Source: Actinomadura meyerae (lineage in GTDB: Bacteria; Actinomycetota; Actinomycetes; Streptosporangiales; Streptosporangiaceae). Taken from it: a DNA stretch of 61,068 nucleotides. Shown one piece after another: positions 1 through 8,181 of the stretch. The position numbers and the translations under genes are program-made. How positions within the stretch are numbered: the first letter of the stretch is position 1; every line of letters starts with the position of its first letter. Under the pieces are notes generated by a model. The model saw only the letters and a program-made list of their open reading frames with translations. It did no database searches and was not told the DNA's origin. The stretch lies in NCBI RefSeq assembly GCF_900188445.1, contig NZ_FZOR01000047.1, forward strand, positions 1-61,068. The letters are read 5' to 3'.

Positions 1-91
1 AGGCTTCAATCGCTTTCACGAACTCCACATGGACCTGCGACGCCTGTGGATATGTGGATAACACCCTGACGGTCAGGCTAATTTAACGGCA

Positions 92-607
92 TTGCCCTAT
101 CGATCCGCCTGTCCCAAGTCGGTCTGGCGCCGTCTCATAAGCGAGGCGAACAAGGAACTGACCTTCGCCGGTTACACGAACTACTTCCTGTGGCTGGAGA
201 TACCCAACCTCCGGAACGTGCTTCGCCGCAAGGCCGAACGGGGCTGCCGGATCCGATTCCTGGTCGGAGACCCGGATAGCGAGGTCACGCGGCATCGCGA
301 GGAACGTGAAGCCGTGCCGCTCACCGTTGGTACGCGGATCAGGATCACGCTCGACGAGCTTTCTAAGATCATTTCCGTTCCTGGCGTGGAAGCCCGCTAC
401 GGGGACGACCACATAGCCATGAGCCTCTTCATCTTCGATGATGAGATGCTGGTGACTCCCCACTTGGCGCACCTCGTGGGGCATGACTCCCCGATGCTTC
501 ACATACAGCGCCGACAGGAGGACGGTCTTTTCGACCGGTTCGCCTATCATGCCGCCGAACTCTGGAAGGACGGACGCGCTATCGAGGAACTTGCGCCTCC
601 TCGGTAA
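92..607 (+). pseudogene. DUF5919 (phospholipase D-like) C-terminal fragment, helix-turn-helix half missing
   Basis: The frame encodes the C-terminal module of the actinomycete XRE/DUF5919 proteins: RIRFLVGDPDSEVTRHREE near residues 54-72, and SLFIFDDEMLVTPHL followed by SPMLHIQRR further on. Family members normally begin with a helix-turn-helix of about 70-80 residues. Here the frame is closed by a stop at 59-61, and only a TTG at 92 could start it. Homology seems to begin at once (PYRSACPKSVW matches the family's link before the DUF5919 module), so the regulator half is absent. Base composition is visibly lower in GC than in neighbouring genes. I read it as a truncated remnant, though a stand-alone effector is possible. 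The family's function is unknown. Confidence 0.6.
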
Positions 608-749
608 CGCGCAGCGTGGGAACACTTCCTTATGCCGATCGAGGCGCCGCGTATGTCCACGCATGCTTGCGGAGCCCCTCGCCACCCTGATCAGACCGCC
701 ACTTCCCGCTGAGGCGGGCCCGCCCTTCCGTCCGGATGATCCCGGACAG

Positions 750-1171
750 GGGAATCGGACGGTGGTGCTGTCCACCACCCGGCGGGCCGACCGCCTCGCC
801 TTCCTGGCGGAGCGCGGTGTCGACCATCCCCTGCTCGACACCGGCGAGGTAGCGGCGGCCGTCCGCGACCTCTATCCGGACGGTGTCGACGCCGCGCTCG
901 ACCTCGTCGGGACGCCGACCCTGCACGACACCCTGCGCGCGGTGCGGGTGCACGGCACGGCACGGCCTGCGTTCGCCTGGCGGGTTACTTCGGCGACGTC
1001 GAGGACCTGCCCCGCGAGGTCTTCCAAGAGATCCTCGATGCGGTCGCCGGGGGTCGGCTGAGCTTTCCCGTCGACCGCGTCTACGACGGCTTGGAGCAGG
1101 TGAGGCAGGCCCACGACGACATGGAGCACGACCGCGCGACGGGGAAGCTCGTCGTCCGCGTCCGGCATTAG
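750..1171 (+). pseudogene. Zinc-type alcohol dehydrogenase/quinone oxidoreductase remnant, frameshifted
   Basis: Two plus-strand frames together give the C-terminal half of an MDR-family quinone oxidoreductase. The first reads VVLSTTRRADRLAFLAERG and then DGVDAALDLVGTPTLHDTL. The second reads LAGYFGDVEDLPREVF and ends in TGKLVVRVRH and a TAG at 1169-1171. The frames meet at 951-965, where the pentamer CACGG occurs three times in a row. Removing one copy restores HGTACVRLAGYF, so a 5-bp tandem duplication broke the gene. The N-terminal catalytic half and the start of the Rossmann fold are also missing upstream. It is surely non-functional as an enzyme. Confidence 0.8.
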
Positions 1172-1272
1172 CGGTCTCCGACAGGACTGGCAGGCCGACC
1201 GTGTCCACGCGCCGTCCCCTGACGGCTCCACCGGCGACTGAACCTGCCCGGGAGAAAGCGTAGGGCGCTCTC

Positions 1273-1749
1273 TCAGTCGGATTCGGTGTTCGGGCTCGGC
1301 GGCGGGGCGGCCAGGAGGCGTGCCAGCAGGTCGCGGAGGTGCCGCTGGTCCGGGCCGGGGAGTTCGAAGAAGGTCCTGGCCAGCGCGTGGGTGGCGGAAC
1401 GCAGTTGCCGGCGTTTGCGCTCGCCGGCCTCGGTGAGCACCACGTGCTTGACGCGGCGGTCGTCCGGGGCGGGGCGGCGGGTCACCAGGCCGCGGTGTTC
1501 CAGTCCGTCGACGATGCCGGTGACGTTCGACGGCTCGCAGGACAGCCAGTCGGCCAGGCGGCGCATCGGGGCGGGACCGGACAGGTTGGTCAGGACGAGC
1601 GCCTGGGCCGGGGGAAGATCGAGCTGTGCCGCGGCGGAGTTGAACTGCGCCCGCAGTCGCCCGGTGACCTCGAAGACCAGCCCGCTCAGCTCGGCTACGA
1701 CCGCATCCGCGTCGCCGCCGGTCTCGGCGGCGTCGGCGTCGGGGTTCAT
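1273..1749 (-). CDS. MarR family transcriptional regulator
   Basis: A 158-residue winged-helix regulator of usual MarR size. The recognition region reads MRRLADWLSCEPSNVTGIVD (about 62-81), followed by the wing with DDRRVKHVVLT at about 96-106, the classic MarR wing signature. It is divergent from the DUF6069/nitroreductase pair starting at 1871, and a 13-bp palindrome lies in the gap (1778-1790). Local repression of itself and the divergent pair is the simplest reading. The ligand cannot be told from the sequence. Confidence 0.9.
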   Translation of the reverse strand: MNPDADAAETGGDADAVVAELSGLVFEVTGRLRAQFNSAAAQLDLPPAQALVLTNLSGPAPMRRLADWLSCEPSNVTGIVDGLEHRGLVTRRPAPDDRRVKHVVLTEAGERKRRQLRSATHALARTFFELPGPDQRHLRDLLARLLAAPPPSPNTESD

Positions 1750-1777
1750 AAGGCCAGCATAGCCGCCGCTTAAGACA

Positions 1778-1790
1778 CTGAACTGTTCAG
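1778..1790. promoter_or_regulatory. Palindromic operator candidate between MarR gene and DUF6069 gene
   Basis: CTGAACTGTTCAG is a perfect inverted repeat (CTGAAC / GTTCAG) around a central T, 29 bp upstream of the MarR start. A related half-site CCTGAAC lies at about 1836-1842, just before the ribosome binding site of the divergent gene. Position and symmetry suit a MarR dimer. Binding is inferred. Confidence 0.5.
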
Positions 1791-1870
1791 CTCCTGAAGT
1801 AACTGCTAAGCTCCGGACCTCAAAGAAGGTTAAGAACCTGAACTATGTAGGAGCTAAAGGAGATGGTGGG

Positions 1871-2317
1871 ATGACGCACGTGGCGAATGGGCGCGTCGGC
1901 CTCCGGAGCGTACGGCGCGCACGGGCACTCGCCGTGGCGGGTGCGGTCCTGGCCGGGCTGGCGATCTGGGTGGTCGGGGAACCGCTGCTGGGCCACGACC
2001 TGGTCGTCCGGCAGGACGGACAGCAGCCGCGGGATCTGGGGGCGGCCGCCATCGGCGTCTTCGCCCTGGCCCCCTCGCTGCTCGGTTGGGCGCTGCTGGC
2101 CGCGCTGGAGCGGGTGACGCCTCTAGCGGCCCGTATCTGGACGGCCGCCGCCCTCGCCGTGCTCGCGGTGTCGTTCCTGCCCCTCGTCGGTGTGCAGGCC
2201 TCCGGCGGGAGCAAGGCGGTGCTCGCCCTCACCCACGTGGCCGTCGGAGCCGTGCTGATCCCCGTCTTCCACCGGACGGCCGCGGCCCGCAGCGCCGATC
2301 GGGGGAGCGGGCGATGA
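1871..2317 (+). CDS. DUF6069 family four-helix membrane protein
   Basis: A 148-residue protein with four predicted membrane helices at about 19-37, 55-75, 85-103 and 118-135, a short basic N-terminus and a basic tail. Layout and length match DUF6069, an actinomycete family with no known function. The start has a strong AAAGGAG about 8 bases upstream. Its stop overlaps the start of the nitroreductase gene by 4 bp, so the two are translationally coupled. It probably shares control with the divergent MarR gene. Confidence 0.75.
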   Translation: MTHVANGRVGLRSVRRARALAVAGAVLAGLAIWVVGEPLLGHDLVVRQDGQQPRDLGAAAIGVFALAPSLLGWALLAALERVTPLAARIWTAAALAVLAVSFLPLVGVQASGGSKAVLALTHVAVGAVLIPVFHRTAAARSADRGSGR

Positions 2318-2781
2318 CGGCGCCCGAGGACGGGATCCTCGACAGCCCGACCCCCTGGGTCGCCGATCACATCCGCGCCTACCTCGAAACCGGCGGCGCC
2401 GAAGGGCACCTCTACGGGCGCTGGCCGACGCTGCTGCTCACCACGCGGGGCCGCAGGTCCGGCAGGCTCCGCCGCACCGCGCTCATCTACGGCCGGGACC
2501 GGGACCGCTACCTGCTGGTCGCCTCGAACGGCGGCGCGGACCGCCACCCGGCCTGGTACCTCAACCTCACCGAGACCCCGGCGGTGTCGCTGCAGGTCGC
2601 GGCGGACCGTTTCGCCGCCACCGCCCGCACCGCCACCGCCGAGGAGCGGCCCCGGCTCTGGGAGATCATGGCCGAGCTGTTCCCCCAGTACGTCGAGTAC
2701 CAGGCCGGGACGGCACGCGAACTGCCCCTGGTGATCCTCGCCCCCGGCCGGTCACTTGAGGCGGGCGGCCAGCCTCGGTAG
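2314..2781 (+). CDS. F420-type nitroreductase family (Ddn-like) oxidoreductase
   Basis: 155 residues, the usual size for the deazaflavin (F420)-dependent nitroreductase family. The core is LLTTRGRRSGRLRRTALIY, then RYLLVASNGGADRHPAWYLN, the phosphate- and flavin-contacting stretch of Ddn-like proteins. These enzymes reduce nitroaromatics, quinones or other substrates with F420H2, or bind other flavins; the substrate here is unknown. The ATG overlaps the DUF6069 stop (ATGA). Its 3' end overlaps the convergent amidohydrolase gene by 30 bp, so no terminator separates them. Confidence 0.85.
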   Translation: MTAPEDGILDSPTPWVADHIRAYLETGGAEGHLYGRWPTLLLTTRGRRSGRLRRTALIYGRDRDRYLLVASNGGADRHPAWYLNLTETPAVSLQVAADRFAATARTATAEERPRLWEIMAELFPQYVEYQAGTARELPLVILAPGRSLEAGGQPR

Positions 2782-3804
2782 GAGGCGGAGGGCGTTGTCG
2801 CGGGTGATGGCCTGGTGGGCGCGGTGGTCCACGGCCGGGTCGCGGTCGAAGTCCCGGGTGTTGATGATGACCTCGCGGGCGGAGTTGGCGGGCCAGTCGG
2901 TGCCGAACAGGACCTGGCCGGTGCCCACCGCGTTGAGCAGGGTCGGGGTGGCGTACGGGGAGGTCGGCAGCGCGGTGTCGTAGTAGAAGCGGCGGAGCGC
3001 GGCGCGGATCTTCGCCGGGGACGGCCCGCCGTCCTCGCGGCCCGAGCGTTCGGCGCGGCCCGCCATGTACGGCAGGAACCCGCCGCCGTGGGACAGGATG
3101 ATGGACACGTTCGGGTGGCGGTCGAGGGTCCCCGCGGCGATGAGGCTCAGCGCGGTGCGGGTCGTGTCGAGCAGGAAGTCGGCGAGCCAGTCGCCGACCA
3201 GGGGCACCTCGACGATGCCCTTGGGCGCGACCGGATGGGTGAAGACGACGGCGCGGCGGCGGTCGAGCTCGGCGAACAGCGGCTCGAACATCGGGTCGCC
3301 GAGGTAGTGGCCGTCGGCGGAGGTGTTGAGCAGGATCCCGTCCGCGCCCAGGTCGTCCAGCGCGTGGGCGGCCTGCTGGATCGCCAGGTCAGGGTGCAGC
3401 ATCGCGACGTTGGCGAAGAAGCCGAACCGCGTCGGGTGGTCGTGCGCCAGTTCGGCCAGCGACTCGTTGCACACCTGGACGCCCGAGACGGCGGTGGCGC
3501 GGTTGATGAAGATCTCCGCCGGGACGGGTGCGGACGCGACGCCGGCGGCGATGCCGTTGGCGCGCATGATCCGGAGCGTGCTCTTCAGGGTCCACTGAGC
3601 CCAGGACGGGCCGCCCTCCGGCGGGAGGATGCCCTGCTCGATGGCCCATTCCCGCATCTTCGGCGGGACGGCGTGGTGGTGGGTGTCGATCCTGCCGCGC
3701 GGCTTGCGGGGCGGGGCGGCGGCGGCCGCGCGGGCCGGGACGGCGGCCACGGCGGCGGTCAGGCCGGACACCTGCAGGGCGCGGCGGCGGGTCAGTTCGG
3801 GCAT
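2752..3804 (-). CDS. Tat-exported amidohydrolase (ACMSD-like, amidohydrolase 2 family)
   Basis: 350 residues. The N-terminus has TRRRALQVSG followed by an alanine-rich hydrophobic stretch to about residue 31, a Tat-type signal. Metal-site motifs of the amidohydrolase_2 family are present: THHHAVPP at 41-48, FTHPVAP near 188-194, SHGGGFLPYMAGR near 238-250 and LFGTDWP near 299-305. Members are metal-dependent hydrolases or decarboxylases; the substrate is not predictable. It is divergent from the MarR gene at 3893, with a 14-bp palindrome between them, so it is a likely MarR target. Confidence 0.85.
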   Translation of the reverse strand: MPELTRRRALQVSGLTAAVAAVPARAAAAAPPRKPRGRIDTHHHAVPPKMREWAIEQGILPPEGGPSWAQWTLKSTLRIMRANGIAAGVASAPVPAEIFINRATAVSGVQVCNESLAELAHDHPTRFGFFANVAMLHPDLAIQQAAHALDDLGADGILLNTSADGHYLGDPMFEPLFAELDRRRAVVFTHPVAPKGIVEVPLVGDWLADFLLDTTRTALSLIAAGTLDRHPNVSIILSHGGGFLPYMAGRAERSGREDGGPSPAKIRAALRRFYYDTALPTSPYATPTLLNAVGTGQVLFGTDWPANSAREVIINTRDFDRDPAVDHRAHQAITRDNALRLLPRLAARLK

Positions 3805-3838
3805 GTGCTTCTCCTCCGGGTCGAGCCGCCCACAACTC

Positions 3839-3873
3839 TCTGATGAGAAAGTCTCAAGTGAGACGATATCAGA
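3839..3873. promoter_or_regulatory. Nested palindromic operator between amidohydrolase and MarR genes
   Basis: GTCTCAAGTGAGAC at 3851-3864 is a perfect 6-2-6 inverted repeat. An outer pair, TCTGAT at 3839-3844 and ATCAGA at 3868-3873, flanks it. The element fills most of the 88-bp divergent gap, ending 20 bp before the MarR start. This is the expected place for MarR to repress both promoters. Confidence 0.6.
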
Positions 3874-3892
3874 TTCCCCCTATCATGGGCCC

Positions 3893-4372
3893 ATGCTCGA
3901 CGACCTGCTCGAACGGATCCTGGCCGCGGACGGCGACCCCGCCGCACCGCACGTGGGGCTCGGCATGCTGCTCGCCTCCGCGCACTCCCGGAGCCGCCGC
4001 GCGATGAACGCCGAGCTGCGCCCGCTGGGCATCGACGTCCGCGGGATGACCATGCTGTTCGCCCTGGACATGTACGGGCCGTCCAGCCAGCGGCGCCTCA
4101 TCGACCTCACCGGGATCGACAAGTCCACGATGGTGCGCGACATCGACGACCTGGAGAGCGCCGGGTTCGTCCGGCGCGAGCGGGCCCCGCAGGACCGCCG
4201 GGCGTACTCGATCACCCTGACCGGCGACGGCCGCCGCGCCCTGGAGAGCGCGCGCCGCGTCGGCGCCGAGGTCGGCGAGCGGCTCTTCGGCCGGCTCCGG
4301 CCGGACGAGCGCGCCCAGCTCGTCGCCCTCCTCCGCCGTCTCGCCGAACCCGTCCCCGGCGAACACTCCTGA
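3893..4372 (+). CDS. MarR family transcriptional regulator
   Basis: 159 residues. The winged helix runs through SQRRLIDLTGIDKSTMVRDI (about 64-83) with wing RRERAPQDRRAYSITLTGDG. The N-terminal helix begins MLDDLLERILAADG. Start at 3893, because the ATG at 3885 is out of frame. It is divergent from the amidohydrolase gene across a nested palindrome. The dacB-like gene follows on the same strand after 40 bp and may be read through, though it probably has its own function. Confidence 0.9.
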   Translation: MLDDLLERILAADGDPAAPHVGLGMLLASAHSRSRRAMNAELRPLGIDVRGMTMLFALDMYGPSSQRRLIDLTGIDKSTMVRDIDDLESAGFVRRERAPQDRRAYSITLTGDGRRALESARRVGAEVGERLFGRLRPDERAQLVALLRRLAEPVPGEHS

Positions 4373-4412
4373 AGGTCCTTGACCGGCGCGCGGTGAGCTC
4401 TACGCTCGGCTC

Positions 4413-5966
4413 ATGCTCGGTCACCTTGTGCGGTTCTCTTCGGTCGCCATCGCCGGAGCCGTGGTCCTCACCGCGCCCGTGGTGCCCGCGCGGGCGGCCG
4501 CGCCGGGCGACCTGCGCACCGACCTCGACGCCATCCTCGCGGACCCGCGGCTCGACGGCGCCGCCGCCGGCGTCGTGGTGCGCGACGCCCGCAGCGGCGC
4601 GGTCCGGTACGCGCGCGGTGCCGGGACGCCGGTGATGCCCGCCTCGAACATGAAGCTCTTCACCTCCAGCGCGGCGCTGTCGCTGCTCGGCACCGGGTAC
4701 CGGTTCCGGACGAGCGTGCACGCCACGGCCGTGTCCGGTTCGTCCGTCAAGGGGAACCTGTACCTGAAGGGGACCGGCGACCCGACGACGCGCGCCGCCG
4801 ACTACGACCGGCTCGCCGCCCAGGTCGCCGCGAAGGGCGTCCGGCGGGTGGACGGCGACCTGGTCGCGGACGACACGTGGTTCGACGCCGTCCGGACGCC
4901 GTCCCACTGGGACCCCGCCGACCTCCAGTACTACTACGCCGCGCCGATCTCGGCGCTGACCGTCTCGCCGAACGACGACTTCGACGCCGGTTCGGTCAAC
5001 GTGGTCGTGCGGCCCGGCGCGGTGGGCAAGCCGGTCCGGGTCGGGCTCAGCCCGGCCACCGGCGCCGTCAAGGTCGACAACAGGGCGGTGACGGGACGGG
5101 CCGGCTCGCCGTCCACGCTGAAGGTCGACCGGGCCGTCGGCAGCGACGCCATCGTGGTGAGCGGCTCGTATCCGGCGGGTGCGACGACTCTCACCGAGCT
5201 GCGGACGGTCCGGAAGCCCACGATGTACGCGGCGGACGTGTTCCGGCGGGCGCTGCGAGCCCACGGCGTGCAGGTGAAGGGCGCCGTCGCGCGCGGCAGG
5301 ACGCCCGCCGGCGCCACCGTGCTCGCGTCCCGCGCGTCCATGCCGCTGTCGCAGCTGATGGTCCCGTTCCTCAAGCTGAGCAACAACATGATCGCCGAGA
5401 TCCTGGTGAAGGCGATCGGGCGGGCGGCCGCGGGCGAGGGCAGCTGGAACGCCGGGCTCCCCGCCATCGAGCGGTACGCGCGCTCGCTCGGCGTCCCGCC
5501 CGAACGGCTGGAGATGGCGGACGGGTCGGGGCTGTCCCGGCGCGACCGCACCACGGCCGGGGACGTGAGCACCCTGCTCGAACGGGTGCGGACGGCACCC
5601 TGGTTCGCGTCCTGGTACCGGGCGCTGCCCGTCGCGGGCGACCCCGACCGGATGGCCGGCGGCACCCTGACCTCGCGCATGCGCGGCACGCCCGCCGCCG
5701 GAAACGTCCACGCCAAGACCGGCACCCTGACCGGAGCCACGGCGCTGTCGGGCTACGTCACCGGCCCCGCCGGGCGCCCGCTGGTCTTCGCGGTCATCCT
5801 CAACGGCTACCGGGGCGGCGCGCCCAAGGACGTCGAGGACCGGATCGCGATCCGCCTCGCCGGCGGCACCCCGGCGCCCGCGGCCCGCGGCACCGGCAGC
5901 ACCGGCGCGGGAGCGGGTGCCGGTGCGGGGCAGGGGCTCGAATGCTCGTGGGCCGGGCGCTGCTGA
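4413..5966 (+). CDS. dacB: D-alanyl-D-alanine carboxypeptidase/endopeptidase, PBP4 (DacB) type
   Basis: 517 residues. A signal peptide covers about 1-30 (hydrophobic VAIAGAVVLTAPVVPARA). All three active-site motifs of S13 penicillin-binding proteins are visible: SNMK at 78-81 with the catalytic serine and lysine, SNN near 322 and KTG near 435. The long insert between the first two motifs is typical of PBP4-type enzymes. It trims the terminal D-Ala of peptidoglycan stem peptides or cuts D,D-crosslinks outside the membrane. The C-terminus ends in a Gly/Ala/Thr-rich stretch (about 485-508) and a short tail with two cysteines, an unusual ending. Confidence 0.92.
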   Translation: MLGHLVRFSSVAIAGAVVLTAPVVPARAAAPGDLRTDLDAILADPRLDGAAAGVVVRDARSGAVRYARGAGTPVMPASNMKLFTSSAALSLLGTGYRFRTSVHATAVSGSSVKGNLYLKGTGDPTTRAADYDRLAAQVAAKGVRRVDGDLVADDTWFDAVRTPSHWDPADLQYYYAAPISALTVSPNDDFDAGSVNVVVRPGAVGKPVRVGLSPATGAVKVDNRAVTGRAGSPSTLKVDRAVGSDAIVVSGSYPAGATTLTELRTVRKPTMYAADVFRRALRAHGVQVKGAVARGRTPAGATVLASRASMPLSQLMVPFLKLSNNMIAEILVKAIGRAAAGEGSWNAGLPAIERYARSLGVPPERLEMADGSGLSRRDRTTAGDVSTLLERVRTAPWFASWYRALPVAGDPDRMAGGTLTSRMRGTPAAGNVHAKTGTLTGATALSGYVTGPAGRPLVFAVILNGYRGGAPKDVEDRIAIRLAGGTPAPAARGTGSTGAGAGAGAGQGLECSWAGRC

Positions 5967-5975
5967 GCCGCCGCC

Positions 5976-6545
5976 TCACCCCTTGCCGGCGTCGCGGATC
6001 AGGTCGCGGACGTGGTCCGTCATGGCGGCCAGCGGGCCGACGAGCATGTTCTTCTTCGCCGACTCGGTGCCGGGGTGCGGGCGCGTCGGCGCGGTCGCCT
6101 CGGCGGCGCGGACGGCGGCGGCGAAGCCCTTGAGCTGGGCCGGGGAGAACTGCACCTTGAGCCGGTCGAACTCGTAGCGCTCCTCGGCGCGGGCGTGCGT
6201 GAGCACGTCCATGCGCAGCTTGTCGAGCGACTTCATGAACCGCGGGTCGTCGAACGCCATGCCGTCCAGCTCGGCGAGCAGTTCCTTGGCCTCGCGCTCC
6301 TCGGCGAGCCGGTCGTCCACGATCCCGTCGCCGCCGGGCATGCTCCGGGCCGCCGGGTGGACGATCATCTCCTCGGCCGTCTCATGGATCGCGAGCAGCC
6401 GCACCAGCTGGTGGAACGCCTCCTCCTGCGCGCTCCCCTCGCTGTGCATCACCTCGTCGAACAGGTCCCTGATCCGGCCGTGCTGGGCGCGCAGCAGGTC
6501 GACGACGTCCTCGGTGGTCTCGGCGTTGGCGGGCGTGGTCTGCAT
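5976..6545 (-). CDS. Hemerythrin HHE domain protein
   Basis: 189 residues, mostly helical. Probable iron ligands: H22 in AQHGRIRDLF, H45 in FHQLVRLL, H55 and E59 in IHETAEEMIVHPAA, H63, and a later HARAEERYEF near 117-126. These match the repeated H-HxxxE-H pattern of HHE proteins, which bind a di-iron centre and sense or store O2 or NO. The C-terminal 50 residues are outside the domain. Convergent with dacB (9-bp gap) and divergent from the ferritin-like gene at 6752, so two likely iron proteins share one promoter region. Confidence 0.85.
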   Translation of the reverse strand: MQTTPANAETTEDVVDLLRAQHGRIRDLFDEVMHSEGSAQEEAFHQLVRLLAIHETAEEMIVHPAARSMPGGDGIVDDRLAEEREAKELLAELDGMAFDDPRFMKSLDKLRMDVLTHARAEERYEFDRLKVQFSPAQLKGFAAAVRAAEATAPTRPHPGTESAKKNMLVGPLAAMTDHVRDLIRDAGKG

Positions 6546-6751
6546 ATGTCTCTTCCCTGGTCACTCCGGGTGGACGACCGCCGGACGGCGGCCGGTTCGG
6601 TGCGGTACCCGGAGCCGCGCAGGCTAAGCGACCCGGGGCGAAGCACGGGCAAAAAGTTGGTCCGGGACGGGAAGAGCCGTGCGGAACCGGATTGTGCGGG
6701 TAGGGGCCGCAGCGCCGACCGTTCCCCAACACGCACAGGAAGGTGAGCCTC

Positions 6752-7963
6752 TTGGCCTTCAACCCGCTCGAGCACCGCGGCATCCCGCTCGACGAGCAGC
6801 TGCGCAACTGGGCGCAGCTCGACGTCGCCCCGATCGACCCCGACGAGTCCGATCCCTACACCAAGTGCCGCATCATCGCGATGAACGGCATCGAGGTGGA
6901 GGCGATCATGTTCAGCCACCACTTCGCCCGGATCTGCCCCGACATCGAGGTCAAGCAGCAGCTGGCGAGCGTCCGCTACATCGAGGCGCAGCAGCAGAAG
7001 GTCGTCAACTGGCTGCTGCCCGGCCAGGCGTCGGTCCTGGAGACGACGCTGTCCTACGAGCAGGTCGCCGTCGACCTGACCGGCTGGGTCGCCCGCATGG
7101 AGCCCGACCCCTACCTCAAGCAGTCCTACAACTTCGGGCTGCTGGAGGACTTCGACCACCTGTACCGGTACGCGAACCTGTACGAGATCATCGAGCACCG
7201 CAAGGCCGAGAAGATCGTCGACCAGCTCACCGAGGTCATGCCGGGCCGGCCCGGCTACCTGCAGCACCGCGACCCGATCGACAACGTCCGCCAGCCCTAC
7301 GACCGCGAGGCGGCCGCGCCGATCTCCAAGCTGCACGCGCTGACCATCATGGCGGCCGAGCAGCAGACGATGAACTTCTACATGAACATGGGCCCGCTCT
7401 ACATGGAGCCGATCGCCCGCCAGCTCTACCAGGAGATCGGCCTGGTGGAGGAGGAGCACGTCACGCACTACGAGTCGCTGGTCGACCCGGGCGAGACCTG
7501 GTGGGAGCGCCTGGTCAACCACGAGTACAACGAGTGCTACATGTACTACTCGTTCATGCAGACCGAGACCGACCCCCGGGTCAAGGGCATCTGGGAGCTC
7601 CACCTGAACATGGAGCTGGAGCACCTGCGGATCGCGTGCGAGCTGATGCGCCGCCACGACGGCCGCGACCCCGAGTCGGTGCTGGCGCCGGCGCTGCCGG
7701 AGCCGGTCACGTTCGAGCCGAACAAGCAGCTCGTCCGCGAGCTGCTCGCCACCCAGATCGACTGGACGACCCTCGGTACCGGGTTCGTCCAGGAGGCGCA
7801 CCAGCGGTTCGAGGCGTACCAGGACCGGATCAACGCCGAGCGGGGCGCGCAGGAGCGCGTCATCGACGAGCACCGCGACAAGTTCGGCGACGAGTACCGG
7901 GTGGCGACCGACGGCCCGCACCCGGTCGAGTGGCTCCGCGACAAGCCCGCCGCGCGTCCCTGA
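6752..7963 (+). CDS. Uncharacterised ferritin-like (putative dimetal) protein
   Basis: 403 residues, no signal peptide. Not a named enzyme that I recognise. The centre and C-terminal half carry ferritin-like helices with carboxylate/histidine motifs: TIMAAEQQTMNFY, VEEEHVTHYE, NHEYNECYMYYS and NMELEHLRIACEL. Two EExH/ELEH motifs in long helices suggest a di-iron or manganese centre. TTG at 6752 has AGGAAGG eight bases upstream. The GTG at 6743 overlaps that same sequence and is a poorer start. It is divergent from the hemerythrin gene. A role in oxygen or radical chemistry is inference only. Confidence 0.65.
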   Translation: MAFNPLEHRGIPLDEQLRNWAQLDVAPIDPDESDPYTKCRIIAMNGIEVEAIMFSHHFARICPDIEVKQQLASVRYIEAQQQKVVNWLLPGQASVLETTLSYEQVAVDLTGWVARMEPDPYLKQSYNFGLLEDFDHLYRYANLYEIIEHRKAEKIVDQLTEVMPGRPGYLQHRDPIDNVRQPYDREAAAPISKLHALTIMAAEQQTMNFYMNMGPLYMEPIARQLYQEIGLVEEEHVTHYESLVDPGETWWERLVNHEYNECYMYYSFMQTETDPRVKGIWELHLNMELEHLRIACELMRRHDGRDPESVLAPALPEPVTFEPNKQLVRELLATQIDWTTLGTGFVQEAHQRFEAYQDRINAERGAQERVIDEHRDKFGDEYRVATDGPHPVEWLRDKPAARP

Positions 7964-8181
7964 CCTGCTCGGCGGACCCTGGCCGGGCCGATCTCGGCCC
8001 GACCGACTTCCGCCCCGCCCGTCCTTGACCCGATCCTGACCGCCCTTGGCCGCTGGAACGGTCATACTGTGGCGCATGAGCGCCGGCAGACGGGGCACAA
8101 GTCGCAACGACCGTGTTCCGGCCCAGGCCCATCGGCCGGGAGGGTCGCCGGCCTGGAGCATGTTCATGATCGGAGAATCAC

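Noticed and set aside
1..86. TnpB transposase tail at the window edge
   Set aside because: Only a CxxC-like motif in about 28 codons is visible and the downstream NAA-type motif is missing. Too little to annotate.
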